DNA of 64,000 bases. Origin: DASSJM01 sp036280655. Its GTDB lineage: Bacteria > Actinomycetota > UBA4738 > HRBIN12. This document shows, in pieces, positions 15,156-23,262 of the stretch. The notes under the pieces are model-generated. The model searched no databases. It had not been told where the DNA came from and saw only the letters and a list, made by a program, of their open reading frames with translations. Every line of letters begins with the position of its first letter. The first letter of the stretch is position 1. Made by a program: the position numbers and the translations under genes. The stretch is from the NCBI GenBank assembly GCA_036280655.1, contig DASUQI010000069.1, positions 14,467-78,466 of the forward strand, written 5' to 3'.

Positions 15156-17354
15156 ATGACGCTCACGTTGGAGTCGCCGATCCCGGCGATCGACCGCCGG
15201 CTGTCGGAGCGCCGCGTGGGCGTTCGGACCCAGGGGCCGCCGGCCAAGGACGTCCTCGCCGGCATGGGCATCGCTTCGGTGCGGGACTTGCTCCATCACT
15301 ATCCGCGCCGGCACATCGACCGTTCCCGCGTCGCGCGGATCCGCGACCTCGAGGTCGGGTCCTACGCGACGGTGATCGCGAAGGTCCGGCGCGTCCACAA
15401 GCGACAGACCCGTCGGCGCCAGGCGATGGTGACGGTCACGCTGTACGACGGGTCGGGCAACCTCGACCTCACGTTCTTCAACCAGCCGTGGGTGGCCTCC
15501 CAATACAAGGAGGGCTACGAGGTCGCCGCGTCCGGCGTCGTCCAGCTCTATGGCGGCAAGCGACAGTTCGTGAAGCAAGAGGTCGAGCTGCTCCGTGGCG
15601 ACGAACAGGACCTCGTGCACACCGGGCGGATCACGCCGATCCACCGAGCGTCCGAGGGCATCACGCCACGCACGATCCGCGAGCTCGTGTGGCGCGCGTT
15701 GGAGCAGCTTCCGGAGATCCCCGATCCCGTCCCGGCCGACGTGGTCGGCGGCGAGGGGCTGCTCGATCTCGACACCGCGATCCGGCGGATCCACTTCCCG
15801 GAGGACCAGCGCGAGCTCGCGGCGGCGATCGACCGGCTGAAGTTCGATGAGCTGTTCACGCTCGAGCTGGGCGTCGCGTTCCGTAAGCGCCGGGTCGAGG
15901 GCGCGGAGCAGGGCGTCGAGCACGTGCCCGGCGGGTCCCTCACCGACCGGCTCTTCGCCGCGCTGCCGTTCGAGCCGACGGCGGCGCAGCGGCGCGCGAC
16001 CGAGGCGGTCGCGGACGCCATGGCCCGGTCGCACCCGATGAACCTCCTGCTGCAGGGCGACGTCGGCTCGGGCAAGACGCTCGTCGCGGTGCACGCCGCG
16101 CTGCTCGCGATCGGCTCTGGGCACCAGGCCGCGATCATGGCCCCGACCGAGGTGCTCGCGGGTCAGCACGCCCGGTCGATGGAGGCGCTGCTCGGGCCGA
16201 TCGGCGCGCGCCCGTACCTCGAGGCGCGGACCCGGCCCGCCGCCGACGGCCAGACGTCCCTGCTCGACGGGCCGGACGCGGAGGACGCGACGAGCGTCAC
16301 CTACGCGTTGCTGACGGCCGCCGTGACGGGCAAGGACCGCGCGGCGATCCTCGACGGGATCGCGAGCGGCGAGGTCGACCTCGTCGTAGGGACCCACGCC
16401 CTCGTCCAGGAAGCGGTGGCGTTCGCCGACCTGTCGCTCGCGGTGATCGACGAGCAGCACCGGTTCGGCGTGCACCAGCGCATGGCGCTGAAGGGCAAGG
16501 GCGGGGCGCCGGACGTCCTGATCATGACGGCGACGCCGATCCCGCGGACGCTCGCGCTCACCTACTACGGCGACCTCGACGTCGTGGTGCTCGACGAGAT
16601 GCCGAAGGGACGCCGGCCGATCGCGACGCGCGTCGCGCGGACAGAGCCCGAGCGCTCCGCCGCCTACCGGCTCGTGCGCGAGGAGGTGGAGGCCGGCCGC
16701 CAGGCGTTCGTGGTCTGCGCCGCGATCGACGAGGGCAACCGGTCGCAGGTCCGCGCCGCGGAGGCCGAGGCCGAGCGGCTCGCGACGAAGGTCTTCCCGG
16801 ACCTATCCGTCGAGCTGCTCCACGGCCGCATGCGCCCGGCCGAGAAGGAACGCGTGATGGAGGAGTTCCGCTCGGGCCGGCACCACCTGTTGATCTCGAC
16901 GACGGTGATCGAGGTGGGCGTCGACGTGCCGAACGCGACCGTGATGCTCGTCGAGAACGCGGAACGGTTCGGGCTCGCGCAGCTGCATCAGCTCCGCGGG
17001 CGGATCGGGCGGAGCACCCGCCCGTCGACGTGCATCCTGTTCGACGGCTCGGAGGAGACGAACGACGAAGCGCGGGCCCGTCTCGACGCGTTGGCGCGAA
17101 CGACCGACGGGTTCGAACTCGCCGACGAGGACCTGCGGCTGCGCGGCGAGGGGACGCTGTTCGACGTCAAGCAGTCGGGCATGCCCGACCTGAGGCTCGC
17201 GCGGCTCGCCGACGACCTCGAGCTCGTTCGCCGGGCCCGGGCGCGCGCGTTCGAGCTGATCGACGCCGAGCCCGACCTGTCGGGGCATCCCGAGCTGGTC
17301 CTCGAGCTCCGCCGGCGCTTCGAGAGGTCGATCGACTGGCTCTTCCACTCGTGA
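15156..17354 (+). CDS. recG: ATP-dependent DNA helicase RecG
   Basis: A 732-residue RecG that remodels stalled replication forks and branched DNA. An N-terminal OB/wedge domain (about 50-200) is followed by the helicase core: motif I GDVGSGKT near 303-310, a DEQHRFG motif II, motif III TATPIPRTL, and a C-terminal helicase half with STTVIEVGVDVPNATVM and QLRGRIGR. The TRG hairpin region is at the end. Length is close to the family norm of about 690-730. It heads the run recG-rsmD-coaD, a common actinobacterial order, with 25 bases to rsmD. Confidence 0.95.
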   Translation: MTLTLESPIPAIDRRLSERRVGVRTQGPPAKDVLAGMGIASVRDLLHHYPRRHIDRSRVARIRDLEVGSYATVIAKVRRVHKRQTRRRQAMVTVTLYDGSGNLDLTFFNQPWVASQYKEGYEVAASGVVQLYGGKRQFVKQEVELLRGDEQDLVHTGRITPIHRASEGITPRTIRELVWRALEQLPEIPDPVPADVVGGEGLLDLDTAIRRIHFPEDQRELAAAIDRLKFDELFTLELGVAFRKRRVEGAEQGVEHVPGGSLTDRLFAALPFEPTAAQRRATEAVADAMARSHPMNLLLQGDVGSGKTLVAVHAALLAIGSGHQAAIMAPTEVLAGQHARSMEALLGPIGARPYLEARTRPAADGQTSLLDGPDAEDATSVTYALLTAAVTGKDRAAILDGIASGEVDLVVGTHALVQEAVAFADLSLAVIDEQHRFGVHQRMALKGKGGAPDVLIMTATPIPRTLALTYYGDLDVVVLDEMPKGRRPIATRVARTEPERSAAYRLVREEVEAGRQAFVVCAAIDEGNRSQVRAAEAEAERLATKVFPDLSVELLHGRMRPAEKERVMEEFRSGRHHLLISTTVIEVGVDVPNATVMLVENAERFGLAQLHQLRGRIGRSTRPSTCILFDGSEETNDEARARLDALARTTDGFELADEDLRLRGEGTLFDVKQSGMPDLRLARLADDLELVRRARARAFELIDAEPDLSGHPELVLELRRRFERSIDWLFHS

Positions 17355-17379
17355 ACGCCACGCTCGGCCGGGCGCTCGC

Positions 17380-17934
17380 GTGAGGATCGTGGCGGGGTCC
17401 GCCAAGGGGGTCCGCCTCGCGAGCGTCCCGCGCGGCGTCCGTCCGGTGTCCGACATGGCGCGCGAGGGCCTGTTCTCGAGCCTCGGGCCCGCGGTCGAGG
17501 GGGCACGGGTCCTCGACCTGTACGCGGGGACCGGCGCCATGGGGATCGAGGCCCTCTCCCGGGGCGCCGAGCGCGCGGTCCTCATCGAACGCAACCGGCT
17601 CGCCATCCGCACGATCCGGGAGAACCTCGAGCGGACCCGCCTCGCCGGCTGGGCCGACGTGCGGCAAGGGGAGGTCACCCGGATGCTCATGGGAGATGAC
17701 AAGTTCGGCGGGCCGTTCGACGTCGTGCTGGCGGACCCCCCCTACGCCGCCGAGAAGGAGGAGATCGCGTCGGTCTTGGCCGGGCTCGCGCGCGGATGGC
17801 TCGTCTCGAGGGGCTGGACCGTCGCGCTCACGCGCCCCAAAGGGGCTGCTGAACCGGACCGTCCGGTACACTGGCTCGCCGCGAGGCGCCTTTCCTACGG
17901 CGACACCCTCGTCCTGATCTTCCAGGAGGCGTAG
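17380..17934 (+). CDS. rsmD: 16S rRNA (guanine966-N2)-methyltransferase RsmD
   Basis: A 184-residue SAM-dependent methyltransferase acting on G966 of 16S rRNA. The N-terminus MRIVAGSAKGVRLASVP is typical, VLDLYAGTGAMGIEALSRGA is the SAM-binding motif I, and ADPPYA is the catalytic D/N-PPY motif. It starts at GTG 17380. Its stop is followed at once by the coaD ATG, and the rsmD-coaD pair is widely conserved. Confidence 0.94.
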   Translation: MRIVAGSAKGVRLASVPRGVRPVSDMAREGLFSSLGPAVEGARVLDLYAGTGAMGIEALSRGAERAVLIERNRLAIRTIRENLERTRLAGWADVRQGEVTRMLMGDDKFGGPFDVVLADPPYAAEKEEIASVLAGLARGWLVSRGWTVALTRPKGAAEPDRPVHWLAARRLSYGDTLVLIFQEA

Positions 17935-18420
17935 ATGGGCTTGACGGCCCTGTGTCCGGGGACGTTCGACCCCGTCACCAACGGTCACCTCGACATCATC
18001 GAACGGGCGGCAGGGCGCTTCGACGCGCTGGTGGTTGGTGTGCTCGACAACCCCGCCAAGCAACCGCTGTTCAGCGCCGAGGAGCGGGTCGGCCTCCTCA
18101 AGGAGGCGACCACCGAGCTGTCGAACGTGACCGTCGAGGCGTTCTCGGGATTGCTCGTGGAATACGCGAACCGGCGGGGCGCCGACGTGGTCGTCAAGGG
18201 CCTGCGCGCGGTGACGGACTTCGAGTTCGAGATCCAGATGGCGCAGATGAACCACCGGCTGGCCGGCGTCGAGACCCTGTTCATGACGACGAGCCCGCAG
18301 TGGTCGTTCCTGTCCTCCTCGCTCGTCAAGGAGGTCGCGCGGTTCGGCGGTGACGTCGCGGGCCTGGTCCCGGCGCCGGTCGCCGAACGGCTCGCCGACC
18401 GTCTGCAGGGGGCATCGTGA
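17935..18420 (+). CDS. coaD: Phosphopantetheine adenylyltransferase
   Basis: CoaD adenylylates 4'-phosphopantetheine to dephospho-CoA, the penultimate step of CoA synthesis. At 161 residues it has the expected length. CPGTFDPVTNGHLDIIERA carries the nucleotidyltransferase (T/H)xGH motif, VVVKGLRAVTDFEFE binds the substrate and SSSLVKEVA is the C-terminal ISSSxVRE-like motif. It directly abuts rsmD and overlaps the next gene's GTG start by 4 bases. Confidence 0.95.
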   Translation: MGLTALCPGTFDPVTNGHLDIIERAAGRFDALVVGVLDNPAKQPLFSAEERVGLLKEATTELSNVTVEAFSGLLVEYANRRGADVVVKGLRAVTDFEFEIQMAQMNHRLAGVETLFMTTSPQWSFLSSSLVKEVARFGGDVAGLVPAPVAERLADRLQGAS

Positions 18421-18995
18421 TGGACCTCACCTCCCGCATCCAGGCGCTCGAGGACATGGTGCGCGACGCGAAGTCGATGCCGCTGTCCTCCTCGGCGCTC
18501 CTGAACCGGGACGAGATGCTCGAGGTGATCGACGAGCTCAAGTCCTCGCTGCCGGACGAGATCAAGCAGGCGCGGTGGGTGGTCAAGGACCGCGAGGAGC
18601 TGCTCGCCAAGGCGCGGCGAGACGCGGAGGTCATGGTCGAGCAGGCCCGGGCCGAGCAGCTGCGGCTCGCCTCGCACGAGGCGGTCGTCGAGCGGGCGAA
18701 CGAGGAGTCCGAGCGGATCCTCCAGCAGGCCGAGAACGACGCCCGGAAGCTGCGGCTCGAGGCGGAGGACTACGTCGACGCGAAGCTCGCGCAGCTCGAG
18801 AACGCGCTCCAGAAGATCCTCGAGGACATGATCGGCTCCAACGACGCGCTGTCGCGGACGATCGACCAGGTCGTCGCCGGCCGCGAGAAGCTCCGCGGGG
18901 TCGCACCGACCACCGGCGTCGAGTTCGGCGAGGGAGAGGTCGAGCTCTCGGTCGAGGAGCCCGAGGCCCCGCCCGAGGAGGGAGCCGAGAGGTGA
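18417..18995 (+). CDS. SepIVA/DivIVA-like coiled-coil septum protein
   Basis: A 192-residue, mostly helical protein with heptad-like segments through residues 55-135 (for example EELLAKARRDAEVMVEQARAE) and an acidic tail. It resembles the DivIVA-like protein SepIVA (Rv2927c type), which occupies the same place next to yceD, rnc, mutM, smc and ftsY in mycobacteria. There it localises to the division site and pole region. The position plus coiled coil support the call; sequence similarity cannot be scored here. GTG 18417 overlaps the coaD stop, and an ATG follows as the second codon. Confidence 0.7.
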   Translation: MMDLTSRIQALEDMVRDAKSMPLSSSALLNRDEMLEVIDELKSSLPDEIKQARWVVKDREELLAKARRDAEVMVEQARAEQLRLASHEAVVERANEESERILQQAENDARKLRLEAEDYVDAKLAQLENALQKILEDMIGSNDALSRTIDQVVAGREKLRGVAPTTGVEFGEGEVELSVEEPEAPPEEGAER

Positions 18996-19501
18996 TGCGA
19001 GCAATCGACGTCCGCGACCTGCTCGAGCAGCCCGGTTCCTCCCGGACCGTCCACGTGGACGAGCCCGTCGCCGGCCTTCGGACCGAGCTCGCCGACGTGC
19101 CCGAGGACGCGCCGATCGAGGGCGACCTCACGCTCGAGAGCGTGAGCGAGGGCATCTACGTGAGCGGCAGGGTCCAGGGCCGGTACTCGATGCGCTGCGC
19201 CAGGTGCCTGAAGGAGTTCACCCGCGAGTTCGACCTCGAGATGGCCGAGCTCGTCCCCCGCGAGGCCGGGCCCGAGGACGACTACACGCTCGCGAGCGAT
19301 CTCACCCTCGACCCGGAGCCGATGGTGCGCGACGCCGTCGTGCTCGAGATGCCGTTCTCGCCGCTCTGCCGTCCGGACTGTCTCGGCTTGTGCGAGATCT
19401 GCGGCGGCGACCGGAACCTCGGCGAGTGCCCCGGGCACGAAGCCACCGATCCGCGTTGGGCCGGGCTCGACGCGTTGTGGCTCGACGACGAGGCCCGCTA
19501 G
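18995..19501 (+). CDS. yceD: YceD/DUF177 family protein
   Basis: A 168-residue DUF177 protein. The family is encoded next to rpmF nearly everywhere and is implicated in 23S rRNA or ribosome assembly. Four paired cysteines are visible: CARC near residue 68 and the C-terminal CRPDCLGLCEICGGD cluster, which likely binds zinc in the actinobacterial form. Its ATG (18995) overlaps the preceding stop (TGATG) and rpmF follows after 28 bases, confirming the classical yceD-rpmF pair. Confidence 0.9.
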   Translation: MRAIDVRDLLEQPGSSRTVHVDEPVAGLRTELADVPEDAPIEGDLTLESVSEGIYVSGRVQGRYSMRCARCLKEFTREFDLEMAELVPREAGPEDDYTLASDLTLDPEPMVRDAVVLEMPFSPLCRPDCLGLCEICGGDRNLGECPGHEATDPRWAGLDALWLDDEAR

Positions 19502-19529
19502 GGCCACCCACGAGAAGGAAGGAACGACC

Positions 19530-19706
19530 ATGCCGGTACCGAAGCGACGCCAGAGCCACACCCGGGGCGCCAAGCGCAAGGCGAACTGGAAGGCGCAGCC
19601 GCCCACGTACTCGGAATGTCCGCAGTGTCATCAGCCCAAGCTGCCGCACCGGGTGTGTGGCAACTGCGGCTTCTACGCCGGGCGCCAGGCGATCGAGGTC
19701 GAGTAG
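19530..19706 (+). CDS. rpmF: 50S ribosomal protein L32
   Basis: A 58-residue L32. It starts MPVPKRRQSHTRGAKRKANW and has a zinc finger of two pairs, CPQC and CGNC, near residues 30-46, so it is the zinc-binding form. AAGGAAGGA lies 5 bases before the ATG, a strong ribosome binding site. It sits between yceD and rnc as in many bacteria. Confidence 0.96.
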   Translation: MPVPKRRQSHTRGAKRKANWKAQPPTYSECPQCHQPKLPHRVCGNCGFYAGRQAIEVE

Positions 19707-19710
19707 CCGC

Positions 19711-20535
19711 GTGGCTCGCGGGCGCGGGTCGGAAGGGGACCGATCGCTCGATCGGGTGCTCAGGGTGCGGTTCCGCGACGCCGCCCTGCGAACGCTCGCG
19801 CTCACCCATCGCTCCTACGCGTTCGAGAACGACCTGCCGGCCAACAACGAGCGTCTCGAGTTCCTAGGCGACGCCGTGCTCGGCGTCGTCGTCACGGACA
19901 TGGCGTTCCGTGAGTTCCCGGACAAGCCCGAGGGCGAGCTCGCCAAGCTCCGGGCCGCGATCGTGCAGATGGACGCGCTCGCCGATATCGCGCGCGACCT
20001 CGGGATCGGCCGCTTCGTGCTGCTGGGCAAGGGCGAGGAGATGAGCGGCGGCCGCGGCAAGAGCAGCATCCTCGCCGATGCGCTCGAGGCCCTGCTCGGC
20101 GCCGTCTACCTCGATCGGGGGCTCGACGCCGCGCGCAAGCTGATCCACCGGGAGTTCCGCCCGCGGATGATCGCGTACGAGCGCGGAGAGGGGCCGCGCG
20201 ACTACAAGACGATCCTGCAGGAGATGGCCTCCGCCGAGGTGCGTTCGGTGCCCGAGTACCGGATCCGCGAACGCGGACCCGACCACGAGAAGGAGTTCAC
20301 CGCGACCGTCTTCCTCGCCGGCAAGGAGTGGGGGTCCGGGGAAGGGCGCTCCAAGAAGGAGGCCGAGCAGCAGGCGGCCCACGAGGCGTACCTCCGCCTG
20401 TCCGAGCAGGAGTCCGCGACCGCGGAGGCCGAACCCGCCTCCGCCTCCCGCGAGGACGGCCGCGTCGCTCAGCGCGGACCTGACAAGGCGAGTGCGACCG
20501 CGCGAGCCAAGGCGCGCCGGAAGGAGGGGGCGTAG
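19711..20535 (+). CDS. rnc: Ribonuclease III
   Basis: A 274-residue double-strand-specific endonuclease for rRNA precursor and mRNA processing. The signature ERLEFLGDA includes E50 and D54; D123 and E126 in LADALEALLG complete the two-metal active site. A dsRNA-binding domain covers about 170-240 (DYKTILQEMAS to KKEAEQQAAHEAY). The last 35 residues form an Ala/Arg/Glu-rich tail longer than in E. coli RNase III (226 residues). Starts at GTG 19711, 4 bases after rpmF; its stop abuts mutM. Confidence 0.95.
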   Translation: MARGRGSEGDRSLDRVLRVRFRDAALRTLALTHRSYAFENDLPANNERLEFLGDAVLGVVVTDMAFREFPDKPEGELAKLRAAIVQMDALADIARDLGIGRFVLLGKGEEMSGGRGKSSILADALEALLGAVYLDRGLDAARKLIHREFRPRMIAYERGEGPRDYKTILQEMASAEVRSVPEYRIRERGPDHEKEFTATVFLAGKEWGSGEGRSKKEAEQQAAHEAYLRLSEQESATAEAEPASASREDGRVAQRGPDKASATARAKARRKEGA

Positions 20536-21378
20536 GTGGAGCTCCCCGAGGTCGAGGTGATGCGGCGGGACCTCGAGAAGGACGTCGTCGGCCGCAAGGT
20601 CGCCGAGGCGGAGGTCCGCCCCTCGAAGAACGCGATGCGCGTGATCCGCCGCCACGGCAAGCGCAAGGAGTTCACCGACCGGCTCGTCGGCCGGAAGTTC
20701 ATGAAGACCGAACGTCGCGGCAAGTACATCCTGCTCACCCTGGACAACGGCGACGTGCTCGTGACCCACTTCGGGATGAGCGGGCAGTTCCTCCGCGGGA
20801 CCAAGCGCGTGCCGCTGCCGCCGCACACCCACGTCGTCATCACGTTCCAGCAGGGAGGCGACCTGCGGTTCGTCGACCCGAGGACGTTCGGCGAGATGTT
20901 CGTGACGGCGGCCGACGACCTCGGGAAGGTCCGCGAGCTGCAGCACATCGCGATCGACCCGCTCGATCACGTCTTCACCTGGCAGGCCTTCGGGGCGGCG
21001 CTCGCACAGCGGCAGGCGAAGATGAAGCAGCTCCTCATGGACCAGAAGGTCGTGAGCGGCCTCGGCAACATCTACTCGGACGAGGTGCTCTTCGCCGCCG
21101 GGCTCCGGTACGACCGGATGTCGGACACGCTGTCGTCGCAGGAGGTGCGGCGCCTCTACCGGGCGATGCAGGAGGTCCTACAGGAATCGATCCGGTCCCG
21201 CGGCACCACGCTCGAGGACGAGGCCTACGTGGACCTGTTCGGCAAACCCGGCGAGTTCCAGAACGAGCTCAAGGTGTACGGCCGCGCGGGGCTGCCGTGC
21301 CGACGCTGCCGCACCCCGATCGAGGTCGTGAAGATCGGCGGGCGGAGCGCGTTCTTCTGCCCGCAGTGCCAGTCCTGA
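20536..21378 (+). CDS. mutM: Formamidopyrimidine-DNA glycosylase homologue lacking the N-terminal proline
   Basis: A 280-residue Fpg/Nei-family protein for oxidised-base excision repair. The catalytic lysine is K63 in ERRGKYIL, the DNA-intercalating region has THFGMSGQF, the helix-two-turn-helix has SGLGNIYSDEVLF, and the zinc finger is C255, C258, C275 and C278. The normal start MPELPEVE with the nucleophilic Pro2 is replaced by MELPEVEV: the proline is absent, and the codon before the GTG start is the rnc stop TAG, so no longer N-terminus is possible in this frame. It may use another amine, have changed activity, or be inactive. Position after rnc and before smc is the usual mutM position. 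Confidence 0.9.
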   Translation: MELPEVEVMRRDLEKDVVGRKVAEAEVRPSKNAMRVIRRHGKRKEFTDRLVGRKFMKTERRGKYILLTLDNGDVLVTHFGMSGQFLRGTKRVPLPPHTHVVITFQQGGDLRFVDPRTFGEMFVTAADDLGKVRELQHIAIDPLDHVFTWQAFGAALAQRQAKMKQLLMDQKVVSGLGNIYSDEVLFAAGLRYDRMSDTLSSQEVRRLYRAMQEVLQESIRSRGTTLEDEAYVDLFGKPGEFQNELKVYGRAGLPCRRCRTPIEVVKIGGRSAFFCPQCQS

Positions 21379-21410
21379 GGCGTCGCCACCGGCGTCCTCG
21401 CTCCTCGGCA

Positions 21411-21416
21411 TAGGGT
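21411..21416 (+). promoter_or_regulatory. -10 element upstream of the SnoaL-like pair
   Basis: TAGGGT with about 24 bases to the ATG at 21441; the leader contains GAGGAGGGG, a strong ribosome binding site. Confidence 0.4.
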
Positions 21417-21440
21417 TGTGGTCCGTCACGAGGAGGGGCG

Positions 21441-22064
21441 ATGGACGAGGTGGAACGGAACATGCGCATGGTTCGGCGGGTAGAAGAAGCGTTCAACGCT
21501 CGCGACTGCGAGGCCCTCAGCGACCTGATCGCGGAGGGCTTCGGTGGTCACAACCCTGGCTCGAACGATGTGACGATCGACGGGCCTGAAGCCAACAACG
21601 AGGACTGGCACGCAGCGCTCCCCGGCAAGCGAACCGAGATCATCAGAACGTTCGGGGAGGGTGACAAGGTCGTGGCCGTGATCAGGGACCGTGGCACGAA
21701 TACTGGCGGTCTCCCATGGTTCGACATCCCAGCCAACGGAAGAGCGATGAACACGACCTGGCTACAGATCACCCGACACGACCGGGCCGGCAGGATCGCC
21801 GAGATGTCGGCGCTCGCGGATGTCCCCGGTCTGCTGACACAGCTCGGCAGGATCGTCGTTCCGAAGAACACGAGCGATGACTCCGGAAGAGGCGAAGGAC
21901 ATCGCGCGACGATTCGTCGACGAGGTCTGGAACCGACGCGATCTGCATCACGCGGCCACGAGGTTGCCGATCGACCCTGCGGCCGGCAGCTCGGCCGATC
22001 GTCCTTCAGGGCTGCAGCGAAGCGGCGTCGAGCGGTTCCGCTCGTTGCTCGACGCGAGCGCTGA
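21441..22064 (+). CDS. SnoaL-like polyketide-cyclase-fold protein, C-terminus probably disturbed
   Basis: An NTF2-like SnoaL-family protein. The domain covers about residues 1-140: RRVEEAFNARDCEAL, the GHNPGS turn, then FGEGDKVVAVIRDRGTNTGG and ALADVPGLLTQLG at the end. The fold binds small hydrophobic ligands; no substrate can be named. The reading continues to 207 residues with an Arg-rich tail of shadow-like composition that overlaps the next gene by 188 bases. Loss of an ATGA-type stop near 21878 through an indel is likely. Codon use is less GC-biased than in neighbours, which suggests acquisition. A GAGGAGGGG ribosome binding site precedes the ATG. Confidence 0.6.
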   Translation: MDEVERNMRMVRRVEEAFNARDCEALSDLIAEGFGGHNPGSNDVTIDGPEANNEDWHAALPGKRTEIIRTFGEGDKVVAVIRDRGTNTGGLPWFDIPANGRAMNTTWLQITRHDRAGRIAEMSALADVPGLLTQLGRIVVPKNTSDDSGRGEGHRATIRRRGLEPTRSASRGHEVADRPCGRQLGRSSFRAAAKRRRAVPLVARRER

Positions 22065-22405
22065 CCTCCGGGTCGAGATCTTCGATCTGGTGTCTGACGG
22101 TGGGAACGTCGCGATCCGTTCGCTTCACAGGAACCGATACGGGAGGTGTCTTCCCAGGTGCCGGAAGGACGGGCAAGCGATTCGACCTCGAAGGGATCGA
22201 TGTCTTCGTGGTCGACGGCCAAGGGACGTTCGTCGAGCACGAGGGGATAGTGGACATGCGGGCCGCGATGGATCAGCTCGGGCTCGTGTCGGCCCCCCCT
22301 GCCCGGCCCGCAGTTATAGGAGCACGGCGCCGACGTCACGCATCCGCTGAAGCGCGCGGTCGCCGTCGCCGGGCGTCCGGTCGACCGCCCGGATCGCCGA
22401 GGTGA
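21877..22405 (+). pseudogene. Second SnoaL-like gene, frameshifted
   Basis: The first frame (from ATG 21877) encodes EEAKDIARRFVDEVWNRRDL and VEIFDLVSDGGNVAIR, an NTF2-like N-terminal half, then turns to Arg-rich nonsense. The +1 frame continues the same domain with VRFTGTDTGGVFPGAGRTGK and GIDVFVVDGQGTFVEHEGIVDM, ending QLGLV near 22295. The break lies at about 22115-22130. The restored protein would be about 140 residues. The +1 frame only stops at 22405, inside convergent pncA. Either a decayed gene or an assembly indel. It is probably a tandem duplicate of the preceding gene. Confidence 0.65.
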
Positions 22406-22904
22406 GCACGTCCACCTCGAGCGCGCGGCCCCGGGCGTCAGAGACCGTCTCCACGACGCAGTAGTCGGTCGTGAGGCCGCAGACGACCAGTCGCCGGATC
22501 ATGCGTTCGCGCAGCTCGTGGCCGAGGGCGGTCTCCCACGTCTCGCCGCTCCGCGGGTCGCGGACGCTGAACGCGGAGTAACCGTCCTCGCCGCCGACCC
22601 CTTTGTGGATCACGAGCGCCGAGGGCTCGAGGTCCAGCTCCGGGTGGAACTCGCCGCCCCACGTGTCGTGCACGCAGTGGACCGGCCAGATGCCGCCGTC
22701 CTTCTTGAAGTGTGGCGTGGAGGGCGGATGCCAGTCCGCCGAGTAGACGACGTCCGCTTCGGCGGCGACGGCGGCCGCGATCTCCGCGTTCACCAAGGGG
22801 ACGATCTCGTGGCCACCCTCGACGTAGAGGCTGCCGGCAGGATCGGCGAAGTCGTTCTGGATGTCGACGACGAGCAGCGCCGTCCGTCGGTCGTACTCGG
22901 CCAC
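22314..22904 (-). CDS. pncA: Nicotinamidase / pyrazinamidase family isochorismatase-fold hydrolase
   Basis: A 196-residue cysteine hydrolase that should deamidate nicotinamide to nicotinate for NAD salvage. The triad D14 (VVDIQNDF), K101 (VIHKGVG) and C149 (TTDYCVVET) is intact, and D57, H59 and H65 (SADWHPPSTPH) form the metal site of true nicotinamidases. GTG at 22904 fits the family N-terminus; the frame is open further upstream into acyP as a shadow. It is divergent from acyP with only 17 bases between starts. Confidence 0.92.
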   Translation of the reverse strand: MAEYDRRTALLVVDIQNDFADPAGSLYVEGGHEIVPLVNAEIAAAVAAEADVVYSADWHPPSTPHFKKDGGIWPVHCVHDTWGGEFHPELDLEPSALVIHKGVGGEDGYSAFSVRDPRSGETWETALGHELRERMIRRLVVCGLTTDYCVVETVSDARGRALEVDVLTSAIRAVDRTPGDGDRALQRMRDVGAVLL

Positions 22905-22909
22905 GTGCC

Positions 22910-22915
22910 TAGTAT
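22910..22915 (+). promoter_or_regulatory. -10 element of leaderless acyP promoter
   Basis: TAGTAT ending 6 bases before the acyP GTG. The same CTAG core gives TACTAG on the other strand 4 bases before the pncA start, so the two divergent promoters may overlap. Confidence 0.5.
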
Positions 22916-22921
22916 GCGCGG

Positions 22922-23191
22922 GTGAAGCGGGTGCGGGTGACGGTGGAGGGTCACGTCCAGGGCGTCTTCTACCGGGCGACCTGCGCGCGGCTCGCGCGCG
23001 ACGCGGGCCTCGCGGGGCACGTCCGCAACCTCCCCGACGGTCGGGTCGAGGCGGCGTTCGAGGGGCCGGAGGCCGACGTCGACCGTCTCGTCGAGTGGTG
23101 TCGGACCGGCCCCGAGACGGCACGGGTCGACGAGGTCGAGATCGTTGCGGAGCAACCCAGCGGGGACCGGGAGTTCCGCGTCTCGCGGTGA
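22922..23191 (+). CDS. acyP: Acylphosphatase
   Basis: An 89-residue acylphosphatase that hydrolyses carboxyl-phosphate bonds such as acetyl phosphate or carbamoyl phosphate. The phosphate-binding loop GHVQGVFYRATC contains catalytic R18, and N36 in HVRNLPDG is the second catalytic residue. The length is standard. It starts at GTG 22922 with a leaderless-type -10. It precedes smc, a common actinobacterial arrangement. Confidence 0.95.
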   Translation: MKRVRVTVEGHVQGVFYRATCARLARDAGLAGHVRNLPDGRVEAAFEGPEADVDRLVEWCRTGPETARVDEVEIVAEQPSGDREFRVSR

Positions 23192-23247
23192 GGAACGTTC
23201 GCCGAACTTTCCCCTTCGAGATGCGCGGTCGGCCCGAGGGCCACTGT

Positions 23248-23253
23248 TAGCAT
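23248..23253 (+). promoter_or_regulatory. -10 element of smc
   Basis: TAGCAT, 9 bases before the ATG at 23263; no ribosome binding site between them. Confidence 0.5.
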
Positions 23254-23262
23254 CGAGCACCG

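Noticed and set aside
15156..15160. Leaderless -10 for recG
   Set aside because: No TANNNT hexamer lies 6-12 bases before the ATG; the GATACG upstream lacks the final T at the right place and is too far.
20533..20538. Longer N-terminus of MutM restoring the proline
   Set aside because: The in-frame codon before the GTG start is the TAG stop of rnc, so extension is impossible without a sequence error.
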